Origin: Owenia fusiformis
Taxonomy: Eukaryota > Annelida > Polychaeta > Sabellida > Oweniidae
DNA: 64,000 nucleotides
Assembly (NCBI GenBank): GCA_903813345.2
Contig: CAIIXF020000007.1
Span: forward strand, 19,579,564 to 19,643,563
Reading direction: 5' to 3'
This document shows, piece after piece, positions 12,501 to 49,829 of this stretch. Position numbers and translations under genes: made by a program. Every line of letters starts with the position of its first letter. Position 1 is the first letter of the stretch. The notes under the pieces were generated by a model that worked only from the letters and a program-made list of their open reading frames with translations, was not told the origin of the DNA and made no database searches.

Positions 12501-15500
12501 TGGATGCTAATAGACAAAAGTTTAATGAGGTGAGTTTGTCTACTTAGACTTTTGGATACCAATAACTACCAATGGAGATTTCAAACTTTGGAATTCGAAA
12601 CCTTAATTTTGAGAAGTCGTCTATGTCTAAGATCTCTGATTGATAGAGCGCCAAATAGCAAGAGGCAAGGAAACAGCCGGATAAAATATCTCAAAACTAT
12701 AAACAAGAATTAAAATATTTCATATCTATGCGTATCCGCATTGCGAAAAGATATTGATGTATTTCTTGGTAGCGAGCCGGAGCAGATCATTTGCTATGGC
12801 AGATCGATTACTCCGGCTCTATTTACCAAAATTAGAAGTCCCCTCCACCCTGTACTATGGTTTTTCTCTATCCACGACCATACATATCCTATCGTAATTA
12901 TCTCCTCTCCCTTAACCCCTATCATCTCACCAAGGTAGCTTAACGATTCGTGCGACTTGTTTTAGATGTTCACTGATGCTGGCTTTGCTATTGGAATGGA
13001 TTTACAGTTGAAGAGCCACCTCAAGCACAATCCTAACATGTACCAATACTGCCTTGGTTTCCGTAGCACCAATGCATCTGGAGTTGTTCCCGAGTGGATG
13101 GGTATATGCGTAGTTATTAGCAGTTAATCTAAGAACTGAATTTGTTTCCAATTCAATTCAATTAGTTATTTTAGATAATTTTCACATTTTTGCGCTATTT
13201 ACCTTTGGTGAAGAATTGTGAAATTTGTTCTAAAAAAACGGTTCTACAGTCCAGGGGCGGATCTGGGAACCAACAAGGGGGGAGGGCCAAAATCTCAGGT
13301 CAGAGAAAACAAATTTTGAAGGCCCCCCTCCCCAGATCCCCCAGTGCAGTCTAACGTATACCCTGGTGATTAGGCGTTCCTCACAACGGAGAGTTGCCTT
13401 ACGTATGGGGCTGGTCCTGGTTACGATTTAATGAGAACAATTTCGATTTTGAATTTAGGCGTTCCTCACAACGGAGAGTTACCTTACGTGTGGGGCTGGT
13501 CCTGGTTACAGTTCAACGAGAACGTTCGAAACCAGACGGGTATGATATTGGACCCCATTGAATGGAACCAAGAGGATGCCGAATATGCAGATTATGTGAT
13601 GACCATGTGGTCCAACTTTGCAAAGTTTGGGTAAATAATAAATATAAGCTCTTTTCATTGATTTTGATTCCTAACAATCACTACTATATATTCAAGTATA
13701 TCTAAGTTACAAATCGCCTTTATAGGTAGATATTCTGGGTAGTTGGGTGTCGCATCGAATAAGTAACTTAATCCGCGAGGGAAAGGTAAATTCACCAAGA
13801 CACATGTAAGGTCAGTGTCGAAGAAATGACATGTTCATAAACATCATTGATATGACCAAGATCACCGCACCTCCTAAGTTATCATTCCACTTGTATCAAT
13901 TATTCATGTTTTGTTTTGTGTCTAGGAACCCTACACCAGAGCCAGTGTGGAACACAACTTGGAATAAATGGGAACTTGAAGACAGAAAATACCTATGGAT
14001 AGATCGAGATTACCAAGTGAGTGTTCGTTCCACTTTAGAAAATTGCAATATCAGCGTGTGTTGACTACTTTTAATCGGTTTTATAAGACCAAAATAAAGT
14101 ATAAAATTAAGAAAAATCATATCATTGATCCTAAAAAATATATAGCTACAAATATAATGCAAAAAGAGATATTCCGACTCTACACGACATTTAACTAGGA
14201 TATATTAAATGATATTCCCCAGTTAAGTTCATTCAGTGTAATTATTACTTTTTATATATCCCCGGGTGTAAGGGTTCAGGAATAAAATATGATGCAAGCC
14301 ATTCAATATGGTGAAATGCAGCACGAGTTGGACAGAATGTCGTACAAAACACGAGTTTTCAATAAATTATATTTTCTTGGGAAACCGAATTCTCTGTCCA
14401 CCATCTTGATAGAGCAGTGCGTTACTCTTGACATCCAACGCATTAGTAGACATGGAACTGGTGCGTTTATGTTACTCGCCGTGAAATAAGTTCACTCACG
14501 GTTATATCACAGTGTAACATTAGACTGTGATGCTTTTTTGCGGATTGAGTTATTCCGATTAATATTTTCGTGTCGTTTTAATATCAACTTTGACTAGGAA
14601 TAGTTCAGAGCTTTGTTAGTTGTACCAGTCAGTACATTCGTGAAAGTATGACAAATCCAGACTTATTTGAATAGTGGGTGCGTCCTCGATGACATTCTCA
14701 AAGTTACCTTGGAAGATTTCTAGTCATTTCTAGATTTTTAGTCATAGTCAACCAAATGTTTAGGCTTTAAAATGCACTTTTGTCAAAAATAAATATTTAC
14801 CAGACCAGCCTAAAAAACAAATGTAAAAGTGCAAATATCAAGGATTAAAACTAATGGTTGCAAAACATCATATTAACGTTTTCAGAAAGATCATAAGATT
14901 ACTTGTCAAATGTTTTGAAATGCTTTAAAATGTATTGGCTGAAGGTAATATATTGAAAAGAATTGTTGTTAGTAAAGTTTTAAAGCATATAGAATATCAG
15001 GATGTCCATCTTTCCAAGAAATATCACTCATTAATTATTAGACATAAAGAGTAATAAAAGAAATAATTGGCTTACTTTCAGAAAGGAAGCAACAAAAGAC
15101 AACCTAATGTAAAATATCACATTTCATTTAATTATATATGTACTTCTGTAATTTGATCTAGGAGAAGCAACATTACAGAGTCCACGAGCTGGCGTTCTGG
15201 CAGGAGTATATGCCGACTTTTATCAATAAGTCGAATGGAGGTACGCTCAATACTTCATGTAATCGTGTTTATATTAGAACATGTTTACAACCTCTTTGGA
15301 CACCGCAAAGCTAGATTCTCTGAATTTGAGATCGACTCTAGGTACTACTGGATATAGGCTGATTGGAGACTTGTCAACATTTACTTGCACTTTTAAATTT
15401 ATTAATTTGACCTTGTCGAGTATTTCTTAAGTATTTCTTATTTCTGCCAGCTGGTTTTATAATGTTTTCACTTACATTTACGTACAAACAAGAAAGACTA

Positions 15501-16428
15501 GTTCATATTAGTCGACAATAGACCATAAACATGTAGTCACACATATTTTTGGATCACTAAAAAAGTGAATAGCCTAATTCAGATTCAGAAATGCATTTAC
15601 TCCTATCGGACAAAGAGAGGGAAAACCCCAGGGTTCAACAATAACCTACGTCTTTAATGTAATTCTGCATTGAGATGACCCACCGTCCTGATTGGTCCAA
15701 ATCGACAATCAAAAATGGCGGATTCAAAATTTTCTAATAACGCTTCGAATGTTAATTTCTGCCGTGTTGGCCGATATCATAGCATGTTATTTCACATCAA
15801 GATAAAGAAAGATGTAGGCCTAAGGAATATGCTTACATCGATTAAAACAACAACGACGTGTTATATTCAAAAACTAACTGGTGAGAATTTGCGCAAATGA
15901 AGGTGGTACGCAAGAGACGTAATATGTCTGTCATCGATAAAGCTTTGAGGGTTTCCCTTCTCTTTATCGAACAAAACATATCTAATAAATATTTTTTTTA
16001 ATATTGAACATAACATACAGGCAGTATGAGTAAGGTCCTGTGTCCCTAAGACATCTGTATATAAATTTTGAACCAAATCAGTTGATATTTGTCGGCCATT
16101 TTGAATTCAGTAGCCATGTTGGCTTCTTAAATAACAAACGGACGGACGGACAAACGATGGACAAATGGCAGGTTTAACACAGAATACAATGGTTTCAGAT
16201 ATGGGAGAATGGGGTCCACCAACCAAGTTTCCTCCAAGCACAACGACGCCTGCCCCTACATCTACAATAGTGCCAGCAGTTACTGCACGTCAGGTAACTG
16301 ATGAAAAAGAACGTTTAAGGAACGCTACAATTGCCCTTGGGGTCCTTTCGGGTACATTCCTGGTAATCCTATTAATTCTAGCGGGATGTCTGGTAATTGC
16401 AAGACGGAACAAGGGAGAGTTTGCTTAA
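3397..16428 (+). CDS. Transmembrane type-B carboxylesterase / cholinesterase-like protein (13 exons)
   Basis: Alpha/beta-hydrolase of the carboxylesterase type-B family, predicted as a type I membrane protein with its esterase domain outside the cell. The joined exons encode about 657-666 aa without a stop. The start is the ATG at 3397, followed by a hydrophobic signal peptide ([18 protein letters not shown]). Visible motifs: oxyanion-hole IHGGGY (exon 3), EDCLNLNV with the family disulphide Cys (exon 2), GNYGMLDQ (exon 4), nucleophile elbow GQSAGA (exon 5), His motif [13 protein letters not shown] (exon 10), then a Thr/Pro-rich stalk and one membrane helix near the C-terminus. The usual KDEG catalytic Glu motif is replaced by LPDS across the exon 7/8 junction. 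The Trp that binds choline in acetylcholinesterase, counted back from EDC, is Asn. True cholinesterase activity is therefore unlikely. It may be a general esterase or an adhesion-type relative. Neuroligin is less likely, because Ser is kept. Confidence 0.9.
4273..4425 (+). CDS. Esterase exon 2
   Basis: Encodes [23 protein letters not shown] and [12 protein letters not shown]. The two Cys match the first conserved disulphide of the cholinesterase family. The acceptor is TTGTTGTAG, the donor GTAAGT, phase 0. Confidence 0.9.
4702..4880. mobile_element. Pogo/Tc1-like MITE copy (AGTAAAACCTG ends)
   Basis: Starts AGTAAAACCTGTAAAGTGGA and ends AGGTTTTACTGTA, with internal AAGTGGAACAC repeats. Copies or fragments occur near 35639, 51561, 52772 and 60083. 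Lies in esterase intron 2. Confidence 0.65.
5836..6001 (+). CDS. Esterase exon 3
   Basis: Encodes [12 protein letters not shown] (oxyanion hole) and [14 protein letters not shown], core beta strands of the fold. Ends in phase 1 at a GTAAGT donor. Confidence 0.9.
6262..6317 (+). CDS. Esterase exon 4
   Basis: A short 56-nt exon encoding [18 protein letters not shown], the conserved GN.G..DQ segment. Phase 1 in, phase 0 out. Confidence 0.9.
7383..8380. mobile_element. 998-bp foldback element in esterase intron 4
   Basis: Two arms of about 480 bp are almost perfect inverted repeats around a loop near 7862-7905. Ends are CACGGGGTACCATCG and complement. Flanked by the direct duplication ACTTT (7378-7382 and 8381-8385). 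The arms carry GGAACGTAACCGGAGC in tandem. The mirrored ORFs at 7354-7572 (-) and 8191-8439 (+) are arm translations, not genes. Confidence 0.85.
8542..8671 (+). CDS. Esterase exon 5 (catalytic Ser)
   Basis: Encodes [20 protein letters not shown] followed by [16 protein letters not shown]. The Ser of GQSAG is the expected nucleophile. Donor GTGAGG, phase 1. Confidence 0.92.
8709..9685. mobile_element. About 0.98-kb MITE in esterase intron 5
   Basis: The left end (CTGCACTAATGTTCCAATAC near 8715) recurs inverted at 9640-9675, with similarity over about 75 nt on each side. No transposase ORF. Target duplication not resolved. Confidence 0.6.
9925..10148 (+). CDS. Esterase exon 6
   Basis: Encodes [19 protein letters not shown], the conserved helix and QSGS after the nucleophile elbow, then a helical cap region. 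Acceptor TTTTCAG, donor GTAAGA, phase 0 out. Confidence 0.92.
10636..10810 (+). CDS. Esterase exon 7
   Basis: Encodes [20 protein letters not shown] and ends at LYVIAG, just before where the family catalytic acid should appear. Phase 1 out. Confidence 0.88.
10841..10901. repeat. Two tandem 31-nt repeats
   Basis: GAAATTTCAATAAAACTGGT plus TATTGATGTGAT is repeated once, just inside esterase intron 7. Confidence 0.8.
11550..12324 (+). mobile_element. Non-autonomous Helitron-like element
   Basis: Begins near TTATCCCGACGAAGG, has a CCGTCCGTCTGT-rich tract at 11576-11650, repeated 'AAAATGGC' blocks, and ends with the palindrome ACTCCGCGGAGT followed by TGCCGTTATCTAG and a flanking T. A short 3' hairpin, a CTRR end and insertion before T are Helitron hallmarks. 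No terminal inverted repeats and no Rep/helicase ORF. Confidence 0.6.
12348..12529 (+). CDS. Esterase exon 8
   Basis: Begins [19 protein letters not shown]; family members usually have a KDEG-like motif here. The remainder is the cap-domain helix region ending [11 protein letters not shown]. Its acceptor lies 23 nt after the 3' end of a Helitron-like element (12324). Confidence 0.88.
12966..13101 (+). CDS. Esterase exon 9
   Basis: Encodes [19 protein letters not shown] and [11 protein letters not shown], matching the family segment FTD..F..P.......G..vY.Y.F. Phase 1 out. Confidence 0.9.
13252..13346. mobile_element. 95-bp hAT-like MITE
   Basis: Ends CAGGGGCGGATCTGGG and complementary CCCAGATCCCCCAGTG, flanked by CAGTC on both sides (13247-13251, 13347-13351). 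Lies in esterase intron 9, directly before the duplicated exon edge. Confidence 0.65.
13374..13439 (+). pseudogene. Partial duplicate of esterase exon 10 with its own acceptor
   Basis: After TGATTAG the sequence repeats the first 66 nt of exon 10, including the His motif, with six base differences. Four of the five altered codons are silent; one changes Gln to Arg. The offset to the real exon is 85 nt, so reading through from this acceptor into exon 10 shifts the frame. It is a decoy 3' splice site, an exon remnant, or a haplotype join in the assembly. Confidence 0.75.
13459..13630 (+). CDS. Esterase exon 10 (catalytic His)
   Basis: Encodes [16 protein letters not shown], where His matches the catalytic triad His, then the helix [21 protein letters not shown] partial duplicate of its first 66 nt, with its own acceptor, lies 85 nt upstream (13374-13439). 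Phase 2 out. Confidence 0.92.
13926..14016 (+). CDS. Esterase exon 11
   Basis: Encodes [20 protein letters not shown] and [10 protein letters not shown], the final strand and helix of the esterase domain (family: FA..G.PN.....W..Y....YL.I). Phase 0 out. Confidence 0.9.
15162..15240 (+). CDS. Esterase exon 12
   Basis: Encodes [26 protein letters not shown], the C-terminal helix of the catalytic domain (FW). Acceptor TTGATCTAG, donor GTACGC, phase 1 out. Confidence 0.85.
15660..16165. mobile_element. Helitron-like repeat fragment before the last esterase exon
   Basis: Carries 'AAAATGGCGGATTC', 'CCATTTTGAATTCAGTAGCC' and a GGACGGACGGAC tract at 16140-16152, as in the family at 11550 and 26139. 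It ends within about 35 nt of the last coding exon. Confidence 0.5.
16199..16428 (+). CDS. Esterase exon 13 (stalk, membrane helix, stop)
   Basis: Encodes [18 protein letters not shown], a Thr/Pro stalk, then [20 protein letters not shown] as the membrane helix, ARR and a short tail ending GEFA, stop 16426-16428. Two acceptors keep the frame: AG at 16197-16198 (tract GGTTTCAG) and AG at 16170-16171, which follows purine-rich repeat DNA. The first is preferred; the second would add nine residues. Confidence 0.8.
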
Positions 16429-17515
16429 GACTATCAGGGATTTGTACTGCAAGAGGCCATATGTCTACATACAGAATGTAGCAAACACTCTAGTACATAT
16501 GCTTAAGAAATGCTACATCTAGTAACCAATTACATGGTAAATCCCCATTTTTCATAGGCGATAAAACATGTTTGCAAGTGCAACTTACAGAGTCAAACGA
16601 TATATTTTATGAATATAGAGAGTTTAGGATATTTAGAAAATATGAATGTAGAATAAGATTTGGATTAAAAAATAAAAGGCCAATATTTTTATTCGAAAAG
16701 TCAACCTTTAAAGAAATTTCTATAACAACTTTTCATGGGGCTATTAAGAATTTTAATCACAATCGCTGCATTCTGAGTCACAAACTTTTGCGACTCACAC
16801 AAATAAAATTGGCCTTCTGGTATTTGAGTTATTGCAGGAAAACTTGAGACATCACAGAATTCCAAAGTGTCAAAAAGATCAGTACATATGAAATGGACTG
16901 TGTTCCTCCATTCAAACTCAATTTGTTGGGATACAAGTACATTCACTGTTGAGGAAAAGAAATATCACCAAAAGAATAACCAATAGAACAACATTTTAAG
17001 GAATATTTATACAATGATGAAAAACAATGTATTTCCCATCCATCTTCAGGAGGGGGTAACATGACCTCCACACATTGTAATGCGGCACCAATATTGAAGA
17101 ACCATAGATTGTGTACATATCTGTAAAATGGGGGATCATCTCAAGTGTTTCACATTAAATTCGACATATAATCAATTTCACCAGTCACCACTAGGCACCA
17201 ACCCAACCTTGTTAGCAAAACATTACACAGCAGCACTTCTAACGACGAAATGAAAGTGATTATGTATTATGGATTTAGATTGACACATATGAGATGATCC
17301 CTTATGTTTGTATCTTTTCTACAATATAATTTAACGTTTTTACATACTACTACAGGCATGAGTTGTTGCATGTTATGGTAGTATTTACATATGTAACCAT
17401 GGATACGCTATGAAAGCCTAGTAATGTAAACATGCAAATGATTTATAGCTTTGTACCACTTCAGTAGTTGCAAATAAGAACATTTTTAAAGCTAAATAAA
17501 GATTAAAATTAAATT
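16429..17515 (+). other. Probable 3' UTR of the esterase gene
   Basis: About 1.1 kb without another gene, from the TAA to the AATAAA at 17495. Confidence 0.5.
17495..17500 (+). terminator. Polyadenylation signal AATAAA (esterase)
   Basis: The hexamer AATAAA lies about 1070 nt after the stop. Cleavage would follow 10-30 nt later. Other AATAAA-like words occur in this AT-rich DNA, so it is a candidate only. Confidence 0.45.
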
Positions 17516-17520
17516 TCTTA

Positions 17521-19485
17521 AACTACCTTGGTCTTGTGTATTATTCATTATAACCAGTTTATCTGACATAGGCTAACTTCAAGAATCATTAACACTATTC
17601 AAAACTGTTATGACTACCATTGTTGTTATGTCAACCATTGTTATCACTTCAAATTCAATAAGTGTTATGATGCACCATTTTTATAACTGAACATCATTGT
17701 TTCGTATCAGCTGCACCTATTTAGAATAACTCTTCAAAAACAATAGTACTAATTAGGAGATTTTGCAGCCTATTCTACTTTATACCTTACATTTGACAAA
17801 TTATTTGTCCCTACTTAAAAATATTTAGCACACTTACAAAATATATTTTTTGCTGTTATAAGCTTCCTACCAGTTATCATTTTGACATCTTTTCTAAGAG
17901 TATATTTTTGGCAAATTGGAGATTTTGCATTAAAATTATTCCATAAACCTTAAGTGGACGTCACGTGGGTAGAAGTGAATGAACCTGGAACCTAAATGCA
18001 CCTTATGTTCACATATCTCTATCATGACATGTACGAAATTGTGAATTATGATCTGCAAAATTTACCAAAGTTACATGAAAAGGGCCATTGAATTGTAATC
18101 TAATGATGTTTTCATGGAAGTCCCAAGATCGTTTATTCTACTCAGCCTTAATCTTAATAATCTATATTTCTCTCAATGAGGCAAATATGTAAAGAGGAGC
18201 CCATATTTGAAGGACCATATTGGCTAGTAAGTGAACGAATCATTAGTTATGACTGCACTTCAAATGGGAATTGCTACAATTTTAGCACGAGCTGCACAAC
18301 CATATCATACTGTATTATGTTCCATAAATAAAAATGATTTGGGGATTTTTCAAATTATGTATTTTACAATAACATGTTAATATCCACATAACATTTACAA
18401 AAATATTACCCACATCATTGATCATTGGTTATTATCATCATGAGAATTCTATGAAAATTCTCAGCATGCGCTTCTGCCTTAATTACAGTGGACAGATCTC
18501 ATCTCTTCATCAGGTTCATATCTATATAGGGAACTAGTCAGGTGGCCCAAATTAGGACAGTCTTAGGCTAACTGCCACATTCATTTTAGGGATATTTGTT
18601 TTACTAAGGGTGATAGCAGCATTTCAGTTATGGAACACAAAGGAGAAGGAGACATTAAGATGCAGAAAAAGCTGTAACATGAGGTTCAATGAGCCTCATG
18701 TATAAATTGATACACTTAATTTTCAACATACCGTAGCTACACACTTAAAATATGTGATATAACATGGGGTATCATATAATAAGTACTAATGAAGTATATT
18801 TTTCCATATACAATACTATATCATACTGTATTTTCCAGAACATGGCAATTCATATATACTTTTCAGAGTGCAGTCAGTATAGCTGCAATTTCAAATTAGT
18901 GGCAATTTCTCCATCCAAGTACCATTGTTCAGAGAAAGTAATTTTAAGGTAACAAATATGAACTTTCACTGAACGCACGAATGGCTATTGCACAATTTTG
19001 AACACTTTTGACAAACCATGATTACATTAATAATACTTATTCCTAATAAGTTAATAAGCTAATAGGGAAGTTAAATTACACATTATAAGAGAATTTAATG
19101 TGTAGAATTATGGGCACTTAGGAAGATCCCTGGAAAAACCAGTTGAGAGGGGATGATTCTCCCTGAGGTTCATTAAATTACATGTTCATGTACAAGTTTT
19201 TGAGAACATGTAGCTTAACCTCCCTATTATGTGTACAGTACTCTGAAGTAACAAGTAGTGTGTTTCGCACAAAAGCTTAAGCCAACCACTGTTTTAAGTC
19301 TGACATGTCTGAAACAAGTTTCTCTTTCTAGCTATAAAGTCTATGGCACATCCGTTAAAGGAGTGCCTTGAATATGGCATTTTTAGGACAGTTTGGGACA
19401 GTGTTTATCTGTACATGATTTAGCCATGAAGTATCCTGAAGTTCTATTCTTCTTTACAGAAGGTGAGGTAATCTAACATAGCACA
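17521..19485. other. Intergenic, nothing recognised
   Basis: AT-rich DNA between the convergent esterase and Smad genes. I see no coding exon, RNA gene or clear repeat. Confidence 0.5.
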
Positions 19486-19489
19486 TGTG

Positions 19490-20045
19490 TAACATTATGT
19501 GACACCTATGCCATATACCTCTATGTACAATGTGACATTATTTTGTATGACATCATATACAAATAGCAGAAAGAACAGTGTACATTATGACATCATAAAT
19601 ACATAGCAGCAGAATGTACACTGATAGCATAACATACATTGTGATGCTGTACACACGTAGTACATTGTGACATCATATGAAAATTGCAAAATGTACATAG
19701 TGACATCATACACTGCTACTTATAGAATACATGAATAGTGACAGTGTACATGTACACTAAATGTACATTGTGACATCATTTATAAATACATACATATCAG
19801 AAAGAACTTTGTAACAACATACACACATATCGTAGTGAACAATGTGACACCATACAAACATCATAAAGTATGTCCTGACATTATACACATATCAACAATG
19901 TATGTTGTGACATCATACACAAAAATCAGAATGATGTCACAATGTATTTTTGACATACACATATTTTCAGAATGTGTGTTGAAAGGAGTGTATGTTGTGT
20001 CATCATACACATATGGCAGCATGTACATTGTTACATCATACACAA
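19490..20045. repeat. Degenerate minisatellite (ACATTGTGACATCATACACA type)
   Basis: The words 'TGTACATTGTGACATCATAC' and 'CACATATCAGAATG' recur many times with variable spacing of about 30-60 nt. The ORFs on both strands here (about 83 aa) are repeat translations. Confidence 0.75.
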
Positions 20046-20461
20046 AGCAAAGTTCACATTTAAAAGTTCCAATACCTTGGAAATAAAAGGTACATCCAAA
20101 AACGTAAATTAACAATAAATGTTTTAATATGTTGAGGGGTTCACATTAATTTGTTCTACTGTATTCAACACAAAAGAAACCTGTACTACCTACAAATGTC
20201 AATGCCATGGACTGTATGACAAAAATTGACTATAACTGCTTTCATTACGTGACTCATTACCTATAATGGCAATCACAATGTTAGTCCTTGTATCGTACTG
20301 TTTCTAAGGGGTCCTAATTGTAAAACTGGTATATGAGTGAGAATATGATTATGCCTCAAGAGTCCTAGTATAGACAGACAAATGATGGAGTCTTGACTAC
20401 CAGTCACTTTATTTATTAGAAGCCATTTAGCAGATGATCATTGCGTAGAGTATAGGTCCAT

Positions 20462-21751
20462 GCCTGTAGCCAGCAGGGGTTTGTGTGAACAAGTTCATAA
20501 AATAAATTAGGTAAGATTTAACCCATCAATGAGAAAGCATGGCCTTCATATTTCTCGTTGAAGGCAGAATGTGATGAGTATCAGAATGGATTTAACCATT
20601 TACAGGTGGGGCTACGTAGCGTATTAGTCCCATTCAAATCTAAAACAAGGGCGGGATGTCTAGTAAGAGCAAAATCATTTCAACATCAAAATATTAAACA
20701 TAGTAATTGGCCATTTAATTTAATCTTAATAATAGATTTTTTCTAAAAAGTTATGAATTCACAATTAAGCAACGGTGTATCTTTTAGAATTGATATTTTA
20801 TAATGAAGTGTATTTTTAAAATTTAAATCTTAAATAAAATAAGATTAGCGTCAGAATCGATTACATACAGTATTACAATTCAATAAATGAGAAATGTAGG
20901 AACGGTATACTCTTTTATGATCAATATTTAATCGTGCTGAGTTTTGACTCATATGGACAAACTAGTGACAAAGATAAATCCCAACTTTACATTAAAAGAT
21001 AATCTTGCAACATTAGCAAGACAAAATGCCACACAGGTTATCGCAAACAAATAAATAAATTAGATAGGGATTCAACCATTGGCGGTGTTCATATATGTAG
21101 CGTGTTAGTTCTGTTTGTATCTGTAACTAGAGCTCATGTGGTGTCTAGAAGCAAAATCTGGGGCAAAATCATTTCATCTGAATATTATAGTAATACTAAT
21201 TGGCCATTTAATTGACTTTTTTAATAATATTTCTTCTGAAAAGTTACGGATTCACAATGACACAATAATGGTGTATCTTTTAGAATCAATACTTTATAAT
21301 GAAGTGATTTTTAAAATTTAAATCTTAAATAAAATAAGATTAGTGTCAGAATGATCTGGTTTACATATAACAATAAAAAAAGAAATGAAGGAACGTTTTA
21401 ATCTTTTATGATCGATATTTGATCTTGCTGTCTTGGCTTATTATTTATTGACAAACTAGTGACAGAAACAAATGCTAACTTAATTGACATTAAAAGTTAA
21501 TCTTGCAGAAGAATTTGCAAGACAAATAGGTTATTGCAAACAATTTTAGACAGTTATCTCTTGGATTATAACGCTATTCTGACCACGAAGATAGGCATAT
21601 CTTTAAGATCCAATCATTATCTGAAGGAAATGTATTGTATATACTATGATAATTAAGTCAATTACTGAATTAGGTATTGCGCGTGGTGCAAATCTGCGTA
21701 TAAATTTAACAAAAAGAGAACCCCACTTGAGAAATCCTGGCTACAGGCCTG
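20462..21751. mobile_element. 1.29-kb hAT-like element with an internal duplication
   Basis: Left end GCCTGTAGCCAG, right end CTGGCTACAGGCCTG, flanked by an 8-bp duplication AGGTCCAT (20454-20461, 21752-21759), typical of hAT. The left end seems to lack the outermost CAG. The interior is a direct duplication of about 480 nt (about 20575-21052 against 21058-21543). No transposase ORF. Confidence 0.75.
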
Positions 21752-21759
21752 AGGTCCAT

Positions 21760-22426
21760 TACAGTTATATAACAGCATACACACTCAAAAATCATGAGAA
21801 ATGAATTCGCTTGCCTTCAATAATTGATGAGATTTGAATTACATAAGTTTCTTCAGTCTGGCCTACGCTAGCATTTAGGAGTAATTAGAATTTTCTTCTC
21901 CTGCGTGTGTTGTGCTGTACTGCATTTCTTCTTTGAATTTAGATTCATAATTTCTTTTTCTATGTCACATCTGTCCACTCATATTCAGGGTGTGCCATAA
22001 GAAATTCACACATACTAGTCGAAAATGAATTTCTGACCAATATTCTTAATAGATGAAATAATTAACAAGGTCAGATCAAAACTACCTGGCTCCGGACTTC
22101 AGGACTCATGTAGTACCACACTCCTGAATGTATGTATTCCTATATATATTTGACTCTGATTCTTCAATAGAATCACTTGCAGAGAACAGATTCATTCTCC
22201 AGCAGCTACCTCCAAGTCGAACATCTCTGCCGCATATCATATAATATAATAATTACATGAGATGCTTTTTAACAGCATCATTCCTCCTGGTCATTTGCAA
22301 TGTACCTCGGATCACTGTATCTCAGTATGCTGTTAAATTAGAGGAGCCACTTAAGGGATTTCAGAACTGTCCTCCTCACATGGAGAACATTCCTTATAGT
22401 TGGTATCAACAGTGTTTAGAGATTGT
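21760..22426. other. Smad2/3 3' flank / likely 3' UTR
   Basis: Lies directly downstream of the Smad stop on the - strand. No other feature recognised. I could not choose a polyadenylation signal with confidence. Confidence 0.35.
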
Positions 22427-48441
<26,015 letters not shown>

Positions 48442-49825
48442 AGTGCCTACGGGTAAATCCTAGTGCTTTACGCAGACGGAGATCCAATTTCACCATTGAA
48501 TGCTCAATCTGAAGTTGTCTTGCGGAACATCGACTGAAAACAGGTATTATTTTGAAAACTACGACTGATGGCTCAATTTTGCAGACATTGACCGAACAGC
48601 ACAGCGGAAATGCTCTCGAAATTTTGAGTCAGAGGATATAGTTCTGTAAGCAATCATTATTTCTCATTTTTGTGTGGCATGCAATGATCATAAATTTGTT
48701 TTTGAATTGAAACAAACTCTATAGTTGCATTATGTATTTTAAATATTAATCGAGGATCAATTAGTGGTTGTATTTATTGGAAAATAGTTCGTTTCTTTAT
48801 TCATCCGCGGACGGGACGGTGATGAGGTTAATTAAAGCTCATGCATGGGCGTCTGGAACAATCTCTATACAACCATGGGCCTTCAACAAATTGAAAGCCC
48901 ATGATACAACAGACTTATTCTCACTCAGTTTTTTTTATTTCTATAATGGTACGATCCATTTTAACCAATTTGTTTTCCTTAAAATCCTACATTCCAATAT
49001 AATAGCTCATTGGACATCTAAACTTTTTAAATAAATTCCGGTGAATAGAGTATGCCACAATGGTTCATTTTTCAAAGACACATAATTTTATATGTCACTG
49101 ACTTTTTCAATAGGCACTAGGGCGACAGAAATATGGCAATAGTGGTATGTATTTTCAATACATATTCTCTCTCAATTGTAGGAACATAAGTCGAACAACA
49201 TCCCTGAATTATTTAAAATTCAGATTTGCACCTTAAAAAGCTATAGTACCCGATTGTGCTGAATTATGTTGAAGTAGACGCTTACAAACACTACCAACAA
49301 GGGTGTACTGAGGAAATCAAAGGCATTAAATTTGTTTTGCCAGGTCACGAAATAGGGGTGGCAGATCGATCAAGCTTGGGTTGAACTGGATTGAAAAATA
49401 TTTAAATATTATTTTTTAAAGAGAGCACGTTATTTATTAAAGAGAGTGTGTTATCCAGGTTTTGTGGCTTTGCTAATGAACTAGACCTTTGCAAATGGAT
49501 AAATAAACATATTTATTTATATTACATTATTATCATTTTTTCAATACATTGCTGAAATGGTTACTACAATGTTTGTTCTAGGTGCCCATGTAAATAACCT
49601 GGACTGGCCAAGAGCACAAATGACAAACATCAATCACACAACTTGATCAGACTGTCAGCTGTCAAAATATCATTTATTAGTAATTTCATATTTATTTTAA
49701 ATCAGCTGTATGTTTCTTATCCAATCCATTTAGATTGAATTACAACTAAAGATTTTCGCATTATATGCACAGGTTGTATTGTATGCAGCTAAATGCATCA
49801 TAAAGTAGTCAATTAAGAAGTTGAG
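48442..49825. other. Upstream of Smad2/3: probable 5' UTR and promoter region
   Basis: Lies directly 5' of the Smad ATG on the - strand. I see no clear TATA box or further coding exon, and cannot place the transcription start. Confidence 0.35.
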
Positions 49826-49829
49826 TTAA

